Below, one piece after another: positions 44,990 to 53,511 of a stretch of DNA of 64,000 nucleotides. The position numbers and the translations under genes were made by a program. This DNA comes from Asaia krungthepensis NRIC 0535 (GTDB taxonomy: Bacteria > Pseudomonadota > Alphaproteobacteria > Acetobacterales > Acetobacteraceae). Under the pieces are notes generated by a model. The model saw only the letters and a list, made by a program, of their open reading frames with translations. It was not told the DNA's origin and did not search any database. The first letter of the stretch is position 1. Every line of letters starts with the position of its first letter. Where the stretch lies: NCBI RefSeq assembly GCF_025995175.1, contig NZ_BAPV01000012.1:113228-177227 (forward strand). Direction: 5' to 3'.

Positions 44990-45577
44990 TTATTTGCGGA
45001 CGGCAACTCTGCCGTCTTTCTGCATCTTGCGGGCGGCCTTGTACGCGCCCGGCAGGATCTGAAGCAATTGTACGGCGCGCTGTCGGATAGCCTTGTTTGC
45101 AGTGGTTGTGTCCGCCGCAGGGAGCAGATCGCGGGCAATAGCTGCGAAGGAATGATCATGGTGCAGGAGACGAACGAGCAAACCGTGCGCGGGATTGCCC
45201 AGGATTTCGCGCACTATCGCTACCCTCTCGCCCGCAATGCCGCGTGAGACCGCGAATGTGATGGCGTCACCCTTCACGTAATCGGCGCCCATCGGCTCGC
45301 GCATGAAATCCGCATAGCCAAACCCGGCGAATTCGTAATCGTTGCGCCAGCGCTCGGCCATGGTTTCGCCTTCGCTGTCGATATCGCCAGATTGTCGCAG
45401 CGAGAATAGATTTCGACACCTTTTGCGAGCGTCGTGAGCGCCAAAATAATCGTCCTTGGCCATCCGCTCGATTGTCGCGACGAGCCCCGTTTCGAGCCTC
45501 GGGGGCGAAGGGCGTTTGACCGTCTTCGGCCTCGCCATTTGAGCAACAGTTTCGTGGATTTTTGGGGCTGTCGTCAT
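44990..45577 (-). CDS. HTH-type phage regulator-like protein
   Basis: A 195-residue protein with a basic N-terminus and a C-terminal HTH-like pattern (LLVRLLHHDHSFAAIARDLL, NKAIRQRAVQLLQILPGAY). The central part WRNDYEFAGFGYADFMREP and AITFAVSRGIAGERVAIVRE resembles DUF6456-type proteins found in alphaproteobacterial phages. It lies just upstream of the terminases, where a late regulator might be expected. ATG 45577 is chosen. Confidence 0.55.
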   Translation of the reverse strand: MTTAPKIHETVAQMARPKTVKRPSPPRLETGLVATIERMAKDDYFGAHDARKRCRNLFSLRQSGDIDSEGETMAERWRNDYEFAGFGYADFMREPMGADYVKGDAITFAVSRGIAGERVAIVREILGNPAHGLLVRLLHHDHSFAAIARDLLPAADTTTANKAIRQRAVQLLQILPGAYKAARKMQKDGRVAVRK

Positions 45578-45694
45578 ACCCGAATTATCGCAGAAACCGC
45601 CCCCGAGGTACAACGAAAAGCGCTCACCCTCCGCAAGTATCAAGCGCGAATTGCTCAGTATTCTCGGCTTGCTGCTACGGAAAGCTCTAGCCGC

Positions 45695-45892
45695 TTAATA
45701 CCGGTTACGAAGCCGATGCGCCTTGATGATCCGTGAACTCAACTGGAGAATGCAGGCGAGGCTGAAGAGGCTGGCGGCCATGTAGAGCATCGCCTCGGTG
45801 CTATAATCGACCTCGATCTCCATCGCTCGCAAGCTGACGATCACGAGGCAGACGGAGAACAGTGCTATGGCAGGGATCTGATTTTTGGGCAT
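45695..45892 (-). CDS. Small two-pass membrane protein
   Basis: A 65-residue protein with hydrophobic segments IPAIALFSVCLVIVSLRAM and AMLYMAASLFSLACILQLSS, ending in a basic tail, RIIKAHRLRNRY. AGGATC precedes the ATG at 45892. Function is unknown; it stands between the regulator-like and DnaB genes. Confidence 0.55.
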   Translation of the reverse strand: MPKNQIPAIALFSVCLVIVSLRAMEIEVDYSTEAMLYMAASLFSLACILQLSSRIIKAHRLRNRY

Positions 45893-46064
45893 TTTTATGA
45901 TCCTGATTTTGTATCGGTAATCTGCGTTAATTTGTTCGCAGATTGCAATCAAAATCGGCCATGGCTTTGACGATTTCCGTGTGGCGTATCGGCGTGCTGG
46001 CGAGGTCGCGCCAGATGGGGAAGGGGAGGCGGTCTAAGTTCGCTCGATGAGCGTCGGCATAGCG

Positions 46065-46343
46065 TCACTCCGGCAGATCGAATTCTGCCTCAACACTACC
46101 GTCAGGTGCGGCTCCGGTGTAATACCCGGTAAGTATAAGCCCCCTACTTGATCCGGTTACTACATCGCCATCATTTAATTGCAATGTTATAGCACTACTG
46201 GAGGCACTATCCACACATGTGGCGTTTTGGCCTTGATGTGAGAGAAATCCTACCGAATATTTATCGATGAAAACTTTATCCCCGCCCATCAACCGACACT
46301 CGGTTCCAATGCGCTTTGCGTTCCGCAAAGTTTTCGTCTGCAT
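46065..46343 (-). CDS. Hypothetical protein
   Basis: A 92-residue protein with beta-rich middle (SVGFLSHQGQNATCVDSASS, LILTGYYTGAAPDGSVEAEF). No family is recognised. It has lower GC than its neighbours. It is separated by 71 bases from the DnaB gene. Confidence 0.5.
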   Translation of the reverse strand: MQTKTLRNAKRIGTECRLMGGDKVFIDKYSVGFLSHQGQNATCVDSASSSAITLQLNDGDVVTGSSRGLILTGYYTGAAPDGSVEAEFDLPE

Positions 46344-46414
46344 TCGCTACCCTCTCAATTTGAACGACTGGACTATCCCAGCGATCTTGAGCGCTTTTCA
46401 ACAAAAATCGATGC

Positions 46415-47902
46415 CTACCAAGCCGCACTACTCCGGCGCTCGTCGTCGCCCCGGAACCATGTCGAGGGTCCGTCGAATTGCATCCCGACGATGCCGGTCC
46501 GGCCGCCTCGGTTCTTAAGCACGATCACTTCGGCCGTCCCCGCCGATTTGGCCAAGCGCTCGGTCACTTCGGCGGCGCGTTTCTCGTAGGCTGCATCGCT
46601 CTCGCCGCTGTTCCGGCTCACCTGCCCATCTGCCCCCACGCGTAGCCTGAGCGCCATTTCCTCGCGGTAGAGCGCCATTACGCAACGAGCGTCCTGCTCG
46701 ATCGCGCCACTGTCGCGGATATCGGCAAGGGATGGGCGGCGGTCTTCGCGGTTCTCGGACTGCCGGTTGAGCTGGGAGAGTGCGATCACCGGAACGTTCA
46801 ATTCGCGAGCCATGCGTGCCACGTCTCGGCTGATTTCGGTCACTTCCGCCGTGCGGTTGCCCGATCGCTTCACGGCTGCGCTTGCTTCCATGAGTTGGAG
46901 ATAGTCGAGGGCGATGAACGCGAGCCCCTGCTTCTGCCGCTTCATGCGCCGGGCCCGGGTGAGGATCTGCTGAACGGTTGCGCCTTCGCGGTCGTCAACC
47001 ATCATCGGGATATCGCGGGCTGCCATTCCGGCCGCGACGATCCGGTCCATCTCCTCGCGCGATACCGGCCGGCGCTCGCCATTCGGAAATTTCCAGTGCC
47101 CTGTCATGACCACATCGACCGGCAGGCCAGTCTTGCCCGCGATCGCCTTGCTCATCAGTTCCTCGGCCGACATTTCGCCGGACCAGATCAGGCCCCGCCC
47201 AGAGGTCTGTGCTGCACGCATCGCCAGTCCGAGCATGAGGGACGACTTGCCGACTCCCGGTCGTGCCGCGATGACATACACACCGCCCGGCTTCAGGCCG
47301 CTCAGGAGGCCGTTCAAGCCCTCGTACCCGGTATCGATACCAGAGAGGGCGTTACCTGCCTTCCACGAGGCTTCTGTGGCCTCTAGGAGCATGTCTATCG
47401 CGTTTGCCGAGGTCTTCATCGGCCGATCGGTGTCGCCAGTCAGGGCGAGACGCTCGATCCGCTCCTGCAATTCCTCAACCAAGACCGCGCCGGTTTTGTC
47501 TCCGGCATGGGTCACGTCGAGGATCAGGTTCTCAGCCTCGTCTTTGAGCGAACGAAGCAATGCCGCGTCGGCGATCGCATGGGCATAACCGCGCATCACG
47601 GGCTTGCCGACGAAAGCCGTCAGGATCTTCGGGCCCGACGCCTTCCAGAACTCTGCGGTCTTCGGGTTCGTCTCTGCCTCGCTCCTGATCGTAATCGGAT
47701 CACACGGGCGACCGGCACGGACGCGATCACGAGCAATCCGGTAGAGCTCTCCTACCGCCTCGCTGGTGAAAGCCTCGGGAGTGAGGATGTCGTCCACGAG
47801 CTCGAGCATCGCGCTGTTGAGCAGGACGCCGGCGAGTACCGAGCACTCAGCCTCGAACGTGTCGAGCGATCGGACGGGCGGCAGGAAGATCGATTCACTC
47901 AC
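46415..47902 (-). CDS. Replicative DNA helicase, DnaB-like
   Basis: A 495-residue hexameric helicase. The N-terminal domain (EAECSVLAGVLLNSAMLELV) is followed by Walker A in VIAARPGVGKSSLMLGLAMR, IALDYLQLM (Walker B) and VIALSQLNRQSENREDRRPS. The start is GTG 47902 with GGAGGAAC six bases upstream, overlapping the stop of the preceding small gene. It works with the DUF1376 protein to load at the phage origin. Confidence 0.92.
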   Translation of the reverse strand: MSESIFLPPVRSLDTFEAECSVLAGVLLNSAMLELVDDILTPEAFTSEAVGELYRIARDRVRAGRPCDPITIRSEAETNPKTAEFWKASGPKILTAFVGKPVMRGYAHAIADAALLRSLKDEAENLILDVTHAGDKTGAVLVEELQERIERLALTGDTDRPMKTSANAIDMLLEATEASWKAGNALSGIDTGYEGLNGLLSGLKPGGVYVIAARPGVGKSSLMLGLAMRAAQTSGRGLIWSGEMSAEELMSKAIAGKTGLPVDVVMTGHWKFPNGERRPVSREEMDRIVAAGMAARDIPMMVDDREGATVQQILTRARRMKRQKQGLAFIALDYLQLMEASAAVKRSGNRTAEVTEISRDVARMARELNVPVIALSQLNRQSENREDRRPSLADIRDSGAIEQDARCVMALYREEMALRLRVGADGQVSRNSGESDAAYEKRAAEVTERLAKSAGTAEVIVLKNRGGRTGIVGMQFDGPSTWFRGDDERRSSAAW

Positions 47903-48074
47903 GCTCGTTCCTCCCGAACTGCAGGTCGGCAATCAGGCGCAGGGCGCTGGCTGTTGCCTGGATCTCTTCCTCGATCTCGTCTCGGCTCAAGGCCCCTTGC
48001 ACGATCGCGTCGGCGAAGGTGCTGTTCATGCGCTGCCGGTTCGTGAAGAAGGGTTCGGCAATGTGAGGGATCAT
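47895..48074 (-). CDS. Small replication-operon protein
   Basis: A 59-residue protein, MIPHIAEPFFTNRQRMNSTF, followed by ADAIVQGALSRDEIEEEIQA and TASALRLIADLQFGRNERE. Mostly helical and acidic. Its ATG overlaps the upstream stop as ATGA, and its end overlaps the DnaB GTG by 8 bases, so it is clearly placed for coupled translation. Function is unknown; a helicase loader or regulator is possible. Confidence 0.65.
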   Translation of the reverse strand: MIPHIAEPFFTNRQRMNSTFADAIVQGALSRDEIEEEIQATASALRLIADLQFGRNERE

Positions 48075-49078
48075 GGCTTGGGCACTCCAAGAAAATCATC
48101 ACGCATCGGCGGCCTTCCCTCGCAACCAGTTCGGGCCCACTCCCGGCGAGCGGCCACGAATGCCGCTTCGACTTCGGGCGGGTATTGTGAGGCCGTGGGC
48201 TTGGCCGCGACCACGGCGGTCACGCTCTCGTCGTTCCACCGCTCGCCGTTTAGCCAGGAGGCCGGGTGAGGGCGGAAGTCCTGCCCGTTGCGGACGTTCT
48301 CGCCAAAGGGCCACGCCGAGACGGCCCGCATGATCGCCTCGTGCCCAATCTTGCGCCGGGCCTTGTCGTAGGCCTTGCGAGCAGATGCCTTGCCGTCTTT
48401 CCGAGGATAGGCCGCCCAGAAGGCTTCGAAGTCCCTGGCCGGACCCTCTGTCTCGCTTCCTGCGTTCGCGTCTTCTGCTTCGAGGTCGAGCGTCGGTTCG
48501 TCCCCTGTGGGGACTATAGGGGTATTACTGTCTCTGTCCCTGTCACGCCGCGCGGCGCGTTGTACGGAGGCGTTTCGTTCCTCGGTTTGATATGCGCCTG
48601 AAACGCGTTTCACTTCCGTTTCACTGCTCTCTGTGTCATCCGCATGAGACTCGTTTCGCTCCTGATTGCGGCGCATTTCACGCCACTGTTTTAGGCGCTC
48701 CTTGTCGTCACTCCGGCGCTTACTCTTGCGTAGCCTTTCCTCATATGAATCAATGGCTTCAGCGCAGATCATGGGGTGATAAAGGCGCCCGTCGGAGCAC
48801 TCGATAAAGCCGTGCAGAGCGCGTTCTTTTACGTCCTGCCAAGCCTCGATATCGCGCCCGAAATCGGCCAGTGTTGCGAGTGCGCGATCACTGTTCGGTA
48901 GGCTTCCGGCTGGCACCTGGTTCCATGCTGCCCACCACAAACGCAGACCAGCACGGAATTCATCCGCGCTTGCCTCGGTATAAAATTCGCTCGCGAATAG
49001 CTTGTGACCGAAAAGCGGCATAAATTCGTAGCCGCGTAGGTCACAATATTCGGGCGTCAGGGGTTCTGGTTTGCTCAT
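48071..49078 (-). CDS. Phage replication protein with DUF1376-like N-terminus
   Basis: A 335-residue protein. The N-terminal domain (LRGYEFMPLFGHKLFASEF, LRLWWAAWNQVPAGSLPNSD and SDGRLYHPMICAEAIDSYEE) is the DUF1376/replication initiation type. A long charged linker follows, then a C-terminal DnaC/DnaT-like part (FEAFWAAYPRKDGKASARKA, HPASWLNGERWND). Such proteins act as helicase loaders or O-like initiators beside phage DnaB. Confidence 0.8.
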   Translation of the reverse strand: MSKPEPLTPEYCDLRGYEFMPLFGHKLFASEFYTEASADEFRAGLRLWWAAWNQVPAGSLPNSDRALATLADFGRDIEAWQDVKERALHGFIECSDGRLYHPMICAEAIDSYEERLRKSKRRSDDKERLKQWREMRRNQERNESHADDTESSETEVKRVSGAYQTEERNASVQRAARRDRDRDSNTPIVPTGDEPTLDLEAEDANAGSETEGPARDFEAFWAAYPRKDGKASARKAYDKARRKIGHEAIMRAVSAWPFGENVRNGQDFRPHPASWLNGERWNDESVTAVVAAKPTASQYPPEVEAAFVAARREWARTGCEGRPPMRDDFLGVPKP

Positions 49079-49431
49079 GCCGCCACCCTCGCTCTCACAG
49101 GCACGCCACAGGCCACCAGATGCGCCAGCACGGCATCCACAGACCGGCAGACGGCCACTGACCCGCCAGCCTGCGTCAGACGAGCGTGCATCTCGCGTTG
49201 CGCCTTGCTCAGCGTCCCTACGGGCGTCTTGAGCTCGATCAGGTGATGGCGGCCGGCATGGACGATCTCCAGATCTGGCCAGCCGGGCAGGCAGCCGCGT
49301 TTCTTGCGTCGGGCACCTTCACGCGGGCCGTTCTGTCGGTTCTCGTGGCTGATCGCTACGGCTTCGGGCGGAAGGGCCAGCTTGAGCGCCAGCCATACCG
49401 CTTCGTGCAGGGTGTCCTCAGGGCGCTTCAT
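49075..49431 (-). CDS. VRR-NUC domain nuclease
   Basis: A 118-residue standalone nuclease with the pattern EDTLHEAVWLALKLALP, then RKKRGCLPGWPDLEIVHAGR and HHLIELKTPVGTLSKAQREM; the PDL, ELKxP and Q form the VRR-NUC catalytic set. Likely processes recombination or replication intermediates. ATG 49431 is chosen from the domain N-terminus. Coupled by ATGA to the replication protein gene. Confidence 0.88.
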   Translation of the reverse strand: MKRPEDTLHEAVWLALKLALPPEAVAISHENRQNGPREGARRKKRGCLPGWPDLEIVHAGRHHLIELKTPVGTLSKAQREMHARLTQAGGSVAVCRSVDAVLAHLVACGVPVRARVAA

Positions 49432-49669
49432 GAGTAAACCTCCCGGCCCGGTCCCGCTCCCGCCAGAGGGTGCGAACCGTCTTTCTGAGTTCGTCAATTT
49501 CCTTGTCTTTTGCTGCCAGGAGGGCCAGCGTTCGGGCAGAGCCGCGTTGAGCAGCTCTGGAGTTGGCGGCAGCGTCCCATAGCTTCGCCATGGCCTCTGT
49601 GCGCTCCTGACGCAGCCACTCATTCTCGGCCTTTAAGCGGCGGAGACGGGGGAAGAGGAAATCTAGCAT
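49418..49669 (-). CDS. Small coiled-coil protein
   Basis: An 83-residue, almost wholly helical protein, RLRRLKAENEWLRQERTEAM and LLAAKDKEIDELRKTVRTLW. Heptad-like spacing suggests a coiled coil. It overlaps the nuclease gene by 14 bases and the GapR-like gene by 7 bases. No family is recognised. Confidence 0.6.
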   Translation of the reverse strand: MLDFLFPRLRRLKAENEWLRQERTEAMAKLWDAAANSRAAQRGSARTLALLAAKDKEIDELRKTVRTLWRERDRAGRFTHEAP

Positions 49670-49938
49670 CCGAGCGCCCTCCGGTAGATGTCGAGAAGTG
49701 ACTCTGCCTCTTCCACTTTCGCCGGGTCTTGCTTGCGGATCTTGATGATCTGCTTGATCGTCGGTACGTCAAAACCCGCCGATTTGCTCTCCGAGAAAAT
49801 GTCCTTGATGTCGGACGAGAGCGCGGCCCGTTCGGACTCCAAACGTTCCACGCGCTCAATGACCGAGCGGAGCCGATCGGCAGCAATCCCGCCCACGTCG
49901 TCACTGTTGTGGCCTGTCATGTCGGTTGCGTTGGTCAT
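49663..49938 (-). CDS. GapR-like protein (DUF2312)
   Basis: A 91-residue protein that fits the GapR family: GIAADRLRSVIERVERLESE, DIKDIFSESKSAGFDVPTIK and QIIKIRKQDPAKVEEAESLL. Chromosomal GapR of alphaproteobacteria binds over-twisted DNA and stimulates topoisomerases during replication. A phage copy could support phage replication or redirect host DNA topology. Encoded between a coiled-coil gene and the methyltransferase gene. Confidence 0.88.
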   Translation of the reverse strand: MTNATDMTGHNSDDVGGIAADRLRSVIERVERLESERAALSSDIKDIFSESKSAGFDVPTIKQIIKIRKQDPAKVEEAESLLDIYRRALGC

Positions 49939-50897
49939 GGGGTCAGCCCTTCGTCTTGCATGTCGGCGATTGCGCCGAGGAATTCCGTGATGAATTGCGC
50001 TGCGACCTGGGGCACGATTGCATTGCCGTAACCGCGCAGGCGTCCCACTCGGGCGGGTATCCCATGAGCCAGCGGCTGTGTGCCGGGTTCAACTGGCCGG
50101 AACTTGCCGTCCCTGCATCCGAGCCAGTCAGCACCTGACCAGAAGCCGTGATCCGTATCGGCCCGTCCTGCATCGTCCATGCTGCCAGTTGCGTCACAAC
50201 CATCGGGAGCGTTTTCCCTCTTGAATGGGCCATATGCCTCTCCAGGAAGTCTTTCGAGGCACTCTCCGACTTCCAATCCCGAGCGGCGGGAGTAGGCCAG
50301 CCCGCGCGCTGCACCGCCATGTTCAGCGTCATATTCGGGGCGAATGGATCGTATTTCTCGCCACGCTGTGAATCTGTCTTGGTGGGCGTCGGCCAGCCTG
50401 ACTGCTCCGAAGAACAGTCGCTTGCGGATGTGCGGCGCGCCGACGCTACAAGCTGGCAATACTGCCGCAGCGCAGGCGTAGCCGCATCCTTCCAGCGCAT
50501 CGAATAGATCATCGAGCCAGCCGACCCGAATTGCTGCTTCAACCTGCTCCCCAAAAATGAGGACAGGCTCTTGCTCGCGGATGAGGTCGAGCCAGACGGG
50601 GGCAAGGTGCCGTTCATCAGCCTGGCCAAGCCCTTTTCCAGCGACGGAGAAGGGCTGGCAGGGCGGTGATCCGGTCCAAACGCCTGGTGTTCCTTCAAGA
50701 CCAGCCCAGCGCAAGGCGAGGGGCCACCCGCCGATCCCTGCGAAGAAATGGCACTGGTCGAAGTCTCGCAGATCGTTCGCCCGAACATCTCCAATTGACC
50801 GGGTATCGACCGCCCCGGAGGGCAGATGACGTCCATTGATGAGTTCGCGCAGCCATGCTGCCGTGGGTTCGTCCCATTCATTGTAGAGGACACGCAC
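49935..50897 (-). CDS. DNA cytosine-5 methyltransferase
   Basis: A 320-residue C5 methyltransferase. Motifs: [17 protein letters not shown] (I, cofactor), [17 protein letters not shown] (IV, catalytic Cys in PCQP), LIFGEQVEA (VI ENV-like), [13 protein letters not shown] (VIII) and [17 protein letters not shown] (IX-X). The target-recognition region between VIII and IX is short. Likely protects phage DNA from restriction. The start appears to be GTG 50897. The gene overlaps a second long frame almost completely. Confidence 0.88.
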   Translation of the reverse strand: MRVLYNEWDEPTAAWLRELINGRHLPSGAVDTRSIGDVRANDLRDFDQCHFFAGIGGWPLALRWAGLEGTPGVWTGSPPCQPFSVAGKGLGQADERHLAPVWLDLIREQEPVLIFGEQVEAAIRVGWLDDLFDALEGCGYACAAAVLPACSVGAPHIRKRLFFGAVRLADAHQDRFTAWREIRSIRPEYDAEHGGAARGLAYSRRSGLEVGECLERLPGEAYGPFKRENAPDGCDATGSMDDAGRADTDHGFWSGADWLGCRDGKFRPVEPGTQPLAHGIPARVGRLRGYGNAIVPQVAAQFITEFLGAIADMQDEGLTP

Positions 50898-50902
50898 GTC
50901 AT
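49943..50902 (-). other. Alternative-frame open reading frame across the methyltransferase gene
   Basis: A 319-codon frame on the same strand as the methyltransferase but in a different phase. It starts with ATG 50902, which overlaps the upstream TGA as ATGA, as is usual in this operon. Its translation has repeated phrases, [32 protein letters not shown] and [20 protein letters not shown], that I recall from database proteins annotated next to phage methylases. It may be a conserved shadow of the methyltransferase frame or a true overlapping gene; the evidence here cannot separate them. Confidence 0.35.
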
Positions 50903-51132
50903 TCCGCCCCCTCGATAAATTCGTAATGGACGGTCACGACGCGGCGCAGGCCAGCGGCCCGGAGAACTTCAGGAGTAAAGTTTCGATCATCGCGGGAATG
51001 GATTTGGCTATTCAGCGTCTGCTTGCTGACACCGGCTTTTTCCGCAAACCTGACTTGGCTTCCGGCGCGGTAAACAGCGTCTTTTACTATTCGCAGCACG
51101 TCGATTTCGTCGATCTGGTTGGAGCGGCTCAT
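50899..51132 (-). CDS. Small HTH phage regulatory protein
   Basis: A 77-residue protein with an [23 protein letters not shown], and the ending [14 protein letters not shown]. Similar small proteins are found in early phage operons as transcription regulators. ATG 51132 overlaps the upstream gene by ATGA, and its stop overlaps the start of the frame that crosses the methyltransferase. Confidence 0.7.
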   Translation of the reverse strand: MSRSNQIDEIDVLRIVKDAVYRAGSQVRFAEKAGVSKQTLNSQIHSRDDRNFTPEVLRAAGLRRVVTVHYEFIEGAE

Positions 51133-51665
51133 TTGCGCTGCTCCTCGTGTTCGAGGCGGATATCTGCGACGATTGCTTTGATCCCACACTCGAATGAGGG
51201 ATTTTCAGACATGAGATTGAGAAGCGCCTCAGCCGAGGGGAGATTCCGCCTGTCGAGCCAGTTTTTGGCTGCCCTCGACGTCGAGTTTGCGTCGCTGGCA
51301 AGTTTTGACGCCGCGCCTCGCAGGGGTCGATAATGTTCGGCGAGGAGAGAATAGATCTCACTCTCGACATCAATGCGCAGTGACCGCGGCGAAAACTCGT
51401 TGCGGTCCGAGTCCTGCGAGAGCTCATGAGGGATTTCGACAGTCATCATGCGGCTGTCAAAGGAGAACCACTCACCGTGACACCGAAGGTGCTTGAACTC
51501 ACGATGCATCCACTGCTCAGCGACACGACCACCGGGCATCACACGCAGGAGCGTTAGTTTGTCTGTTCCTGCACAAGTTACTGTGCGAACACGCTCCCAT
51601 GTCTGTTGAGAGAAACCGATTTTTACAAGCTTCGTCTCGCATCCTTGAGCAAGATAAACAGTCAT
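51129..51665 (-). CDS. GIY-YIG/T5orf172-like protein with C-terminal HTH
   Basis: A 178-residue protein. The N-terminal half has the T5orf172/Mug113 arrangement VYLAQGCETKLVKIGFSQQT, then ERVRT, LLRVMPGGRVAEQWMHREFK and HLRCHGEWFSF with the conserved Glu and His. The C-terminal half has an HTH-like sequence, AASKLASDANSTSRAAKNWL. GIY-YIG proteins cut DNA or are regulators. It lies in the early operon, perhaps as a homing-like or regulatory gene. Confidence 0.68.
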   Translation of the reverse strand: MTVYLAQGCETKLVKIGFSQQTWERVRTVTCAGTDKLTLLRVMPGGRVAEQWMHREFKHLRCHGEWFSFDSRMMTVEIPHELSQDSDRNEFSPRSLRIDVESEIYSLLAEHYRPLRGAASKLASDANSTSRAAKNWLDRRNLPSAEALLNLMSENPSFECGIKAIVADIRLEHEEQRK

Positions 51666-51668
51666 ATC

Positions 51669-51857
51669 TCAGCCCTCCGGATCAGCAGACGGTGGAAGAT
51701 TTTTGGCCGGGCTCGCTTTTCGATCGGCGAAAGCCATCAGGCGTAGCGCCATATTGTTCAGGCGATCCGACGCCCATTTCAGCGAGAGCGCGGCGCGTAA
51801 GAGGATGCAGGCAATCCACTGCAATTCGCTTGCGTGGAGAAGGATGAGCCAGCGCAT
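51669..51857 (-). CDS. Hypothetical small protein
   Basis: A 62-residue protein with a hydrophobic start, MRWLILLHASELQWIACILL, and a helix-rich tail. It ends 3 bases before the ATG of the GIY-YIG-like gene, fitting the operon, but overlaps the preceding gene by 79 bases. The ribosome site is weak. Real status uncertain. Confidence 0.4.
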   Translation of the reverse strand: MRWLILLHASELQWIACILLRAALSLKWASDRLNNMALRLMAFADRKASPAKNLPPSADPEG

Positions 51858-52198
51858 TCATTATCCCATCTTTCGGAAAGATCGCGGTACAGCGCGGCCT
51901 GGTGTTCGGCTCGTCGTCTGGCGCGGTCGAGGTGGTGCCGATAGGCAGATTGGACGGCCAGGAAGACGTGGGCCGGGATCGCCGACCACTCGCCGTAAAA
52001 CAGCCGCTTTGCTTGTCCTTCCGTCAGACCCGTTGCCCGGGCGAGACGGTGGAATTTCTCTTTCTGTGGAGCGGACGGAGCGTCCTGCTCGCTCATGGTG
52101 CGGACCATTGCCTTGCAATATCCCGTCACGGTTTCTGGCGTGGCGTGAGACGCATCGAATTCCGCCACGGCGGAAAAGTATTCTGAAACTACGGACAT
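51779..52198 (-). CDS. Hypothetical early protein
   Basis: A 139-residue soluble, helix-rich protein, MSVVSEYFSAVAEFDASHAT onwards, with KFHRLARATGLTEGQAKRLF, an HTH-like pattern (LTEGQAKRLFYGEW), near the middle. GGAGCAATTC precedes the ATG at 52198. It may be a small DNA-binding protein of the early operon; similar proteins occur in related prophages but without known function. Confidence 0.6.
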   Translation of the reverse strand: MSVVSEYFSAVAEFDASHATPETVTGYCKAMVRTMSEQDAPSAPQKEKFHRLARATGLTEGQAKRLFYGEWSAIPAHVFLAVQSAYRHHLDRARRRAEHQAALYRDLSERWDNECAGSSFSTQANCSGLPASSYAPRSR

Positions 52199-52246
52199 GA
52201 ATTGCTCCAATCTCTGGGGAGCACACCCACAGTTCTTGAGGCTTTC

Positions 52247-52462
52247 ATGGACGACGACACCACCACCCACGAGCACGACAAGCCACTGGTCGAGGCAGAT
52301 GCGAGAAGGTTCACGCAGCGGTTGGATACGCCCGTGATCGCTCTCGACATTCTGCGCGCGGCCCGTCTCTGGTCGGTGCTGCACCCGCACGCTACGGGCC
52401 AGACGCGCCAACGTCTGGTCGAGCAGTTTGCGGCTGCGGTGGGGGTCGTGGTCGTCATTTGA
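52247..52462 (+). CDS. Small acidic protein on the opposite strand
   Basis: A 71-residue protein, MDDDTTTHEHDKPLVEADAR onwards, with an amphipathic helix (ALDILRAARLWSVLHPHATG) and a hydrophobic end, AAAVGVVVVI. It is the only + strand gene candidate within the leftward early operon and fills the gap between two minus-strand genes. No strong ribosome site is visible. Composition looks protein-like, so it is kept with low confidence. Confidence 0.4.
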   Translation: MDDDTTTHEHDKPLVEADARRFTQRLDTPVIALDILRAARLWSVLHPHATGQTRQRLVEQFAAAVGVVVVI

Positions 52463-52467
52463 TGGGG

Positions 52468-52938
52468 TCAGAAAGGGATTTCGTCGTCCAGATCGCGCGG
52501 GCTATCCCACCCGCCCGACTGGCGCGACTGCTGACCATTCTGGCGCTGCGGGGCCGGTCGGTTGCTCTGGCCCTCGTCGCCGTCCCGGTTGTTGTCGAGC
52601 AGCGTCAGTTCACCCCGGAACCGATCAAGCACGACCTCGGTGGAATAGCGCTCTTGGCCGCTTTGGTCGGTCCATTTGCGCGTTTGCAACTGCCCTTCGA
52701 CATAGACCTTGCGGCCCTTGCGCAGAAAGCGTTCTGCCACGTCTGCAAGACGTTCGTTGAAGATCACCACGCGGTGCCACTCTGTGCGCTCCTTGCGCTC
52801 GCCCGATCCCTTGTCGTTCCAGCTTTCCGAGGTCGCAACCGTCAGGTTGACGATCTTGCCGGCCGCCTGCGTGTTGCGGGTCTCAGGGTCACGGCCGAGA
52901 TTGCCAACGAGGATGACCTTATTCACGGATCCGGCCAT
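52468..52938 (-). CDS. ssb: Single-stranded DNA-binding protein
   Basis: A 156-residue SSB. OB-fold motifs: [58 protein letters not shown] and [20 protein letters not shown]. The tail is Gln/Arg/Gly-rich and ends DDEIPF, the docking site for partner proteins. A phage-encoded SSB supporting replication and recombination. Confidence 0.95.
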   Translation of the reverse strand: MAGSVNKVILVGNLGRDPETRNTQAAGKIVNLTVATSESWNDKGSGERKERTEWHRVVIFNERLADVAERFLRKGRKVYVEGQLQTRKWTDQSGQERYSTEVVLDRFRGELTLLDNNRDGDEGQSNRPAPQRQNGQQSRQSGGWDSPRDLDDEIPF

Positions 52939-52939
52939 C

Positions 52940-53332
52940 TTATCGGCCTCCGTAGTTTAGGAGGGATGACCGCGCATCGGGTGTCAACACTATCGTTCGT
53001 TCGGACACTTTCCGGTCCAGTGATACGGTCCCAATGCCGAGTTTTTTGACATGCTTTCCCAGCGTCAGAACGCGAGCAGCCGACCATCCCAAAACCGCAC
53101 TGGCGTGGGATATTTTGAAATCAGGACCGGTGAGAATTAGCGCATCGACATATCGGGCTTCGAGAAATCCGCCCCCAATATCGCACTTGAATTTTGTCCG
53201 GTTCTTCTCTGCCCAGTCTTTGGCCTCCTGAAACGACAGGAAGTTGTCAACGGATGTTTGCACACCGAATGGCGTCAGGTTTCCGAGTTGAAACACGCCC
53301 GTTGACGAAAGGAATATCACTTCATGAGCCAT
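52940..53332 (-). CDS. Hypothetical early protein
   Basis: A 130-residue protein. [20 protein letters not shown] and [20 protein letters not shown] are strand and helix in turn; the C-terminal part is basic ([20 protein letters not shown]). No family is recognised. It begins one base before the SSB-adjacent gap and is part of the same operon. Confidence 0.6.
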   Translation of the reverse strand: MAHEVIFLSSTGVFQLGNLTPFGVQTSVDNFLSFQEAKDWAEKNRTKFKCDIGGGFLEARYVDALILTGPDFKISHASAVLGWSAARVLTLGKHVKKLGIGTVSLDRKVSERTIVLTPDARSSLLNYGGR

Positions 53333-53333
53333 G

Positions 53334-53510
53334 TTACTTCGCCTTTATTTCGATGACGCGGCGCTTTCCGGCTGTCCGATATCGGAACTGCACGTCTGGG
53401 CGCATCTGGGCCTCGGAAATACTCATGATCGACCCTGGGGCATCGACCATTGCGCCGTTGGAAGGCGACACGAAGCCGATGACCATCCACGTTTTCGGGG
53501 CTTCCTTCAT
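53334..53510 (-). CDS. Small hypothetical protein
   Basis: A 58-residue protein, MKEAPKTWMVIGFVSPSNGA, then MVDAPGSIMSISEAQMRPDV and QFRYRTAGKRRVIEIKAK. GGGGAGGTT lies just before its ATG. It fills the space between the zinc-finger protein gene and the next gene of the operon, one base after the upstream stop. No family is recognised. Confidence 0.6.
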   Translation of the reverse strand: MKEAPKTWMVIGFVSPSNGAMVDAPGSIMSISEAQMRPDVQFRYRTAGKRRVIEIKAK

Positions 53511-53511
53511 G

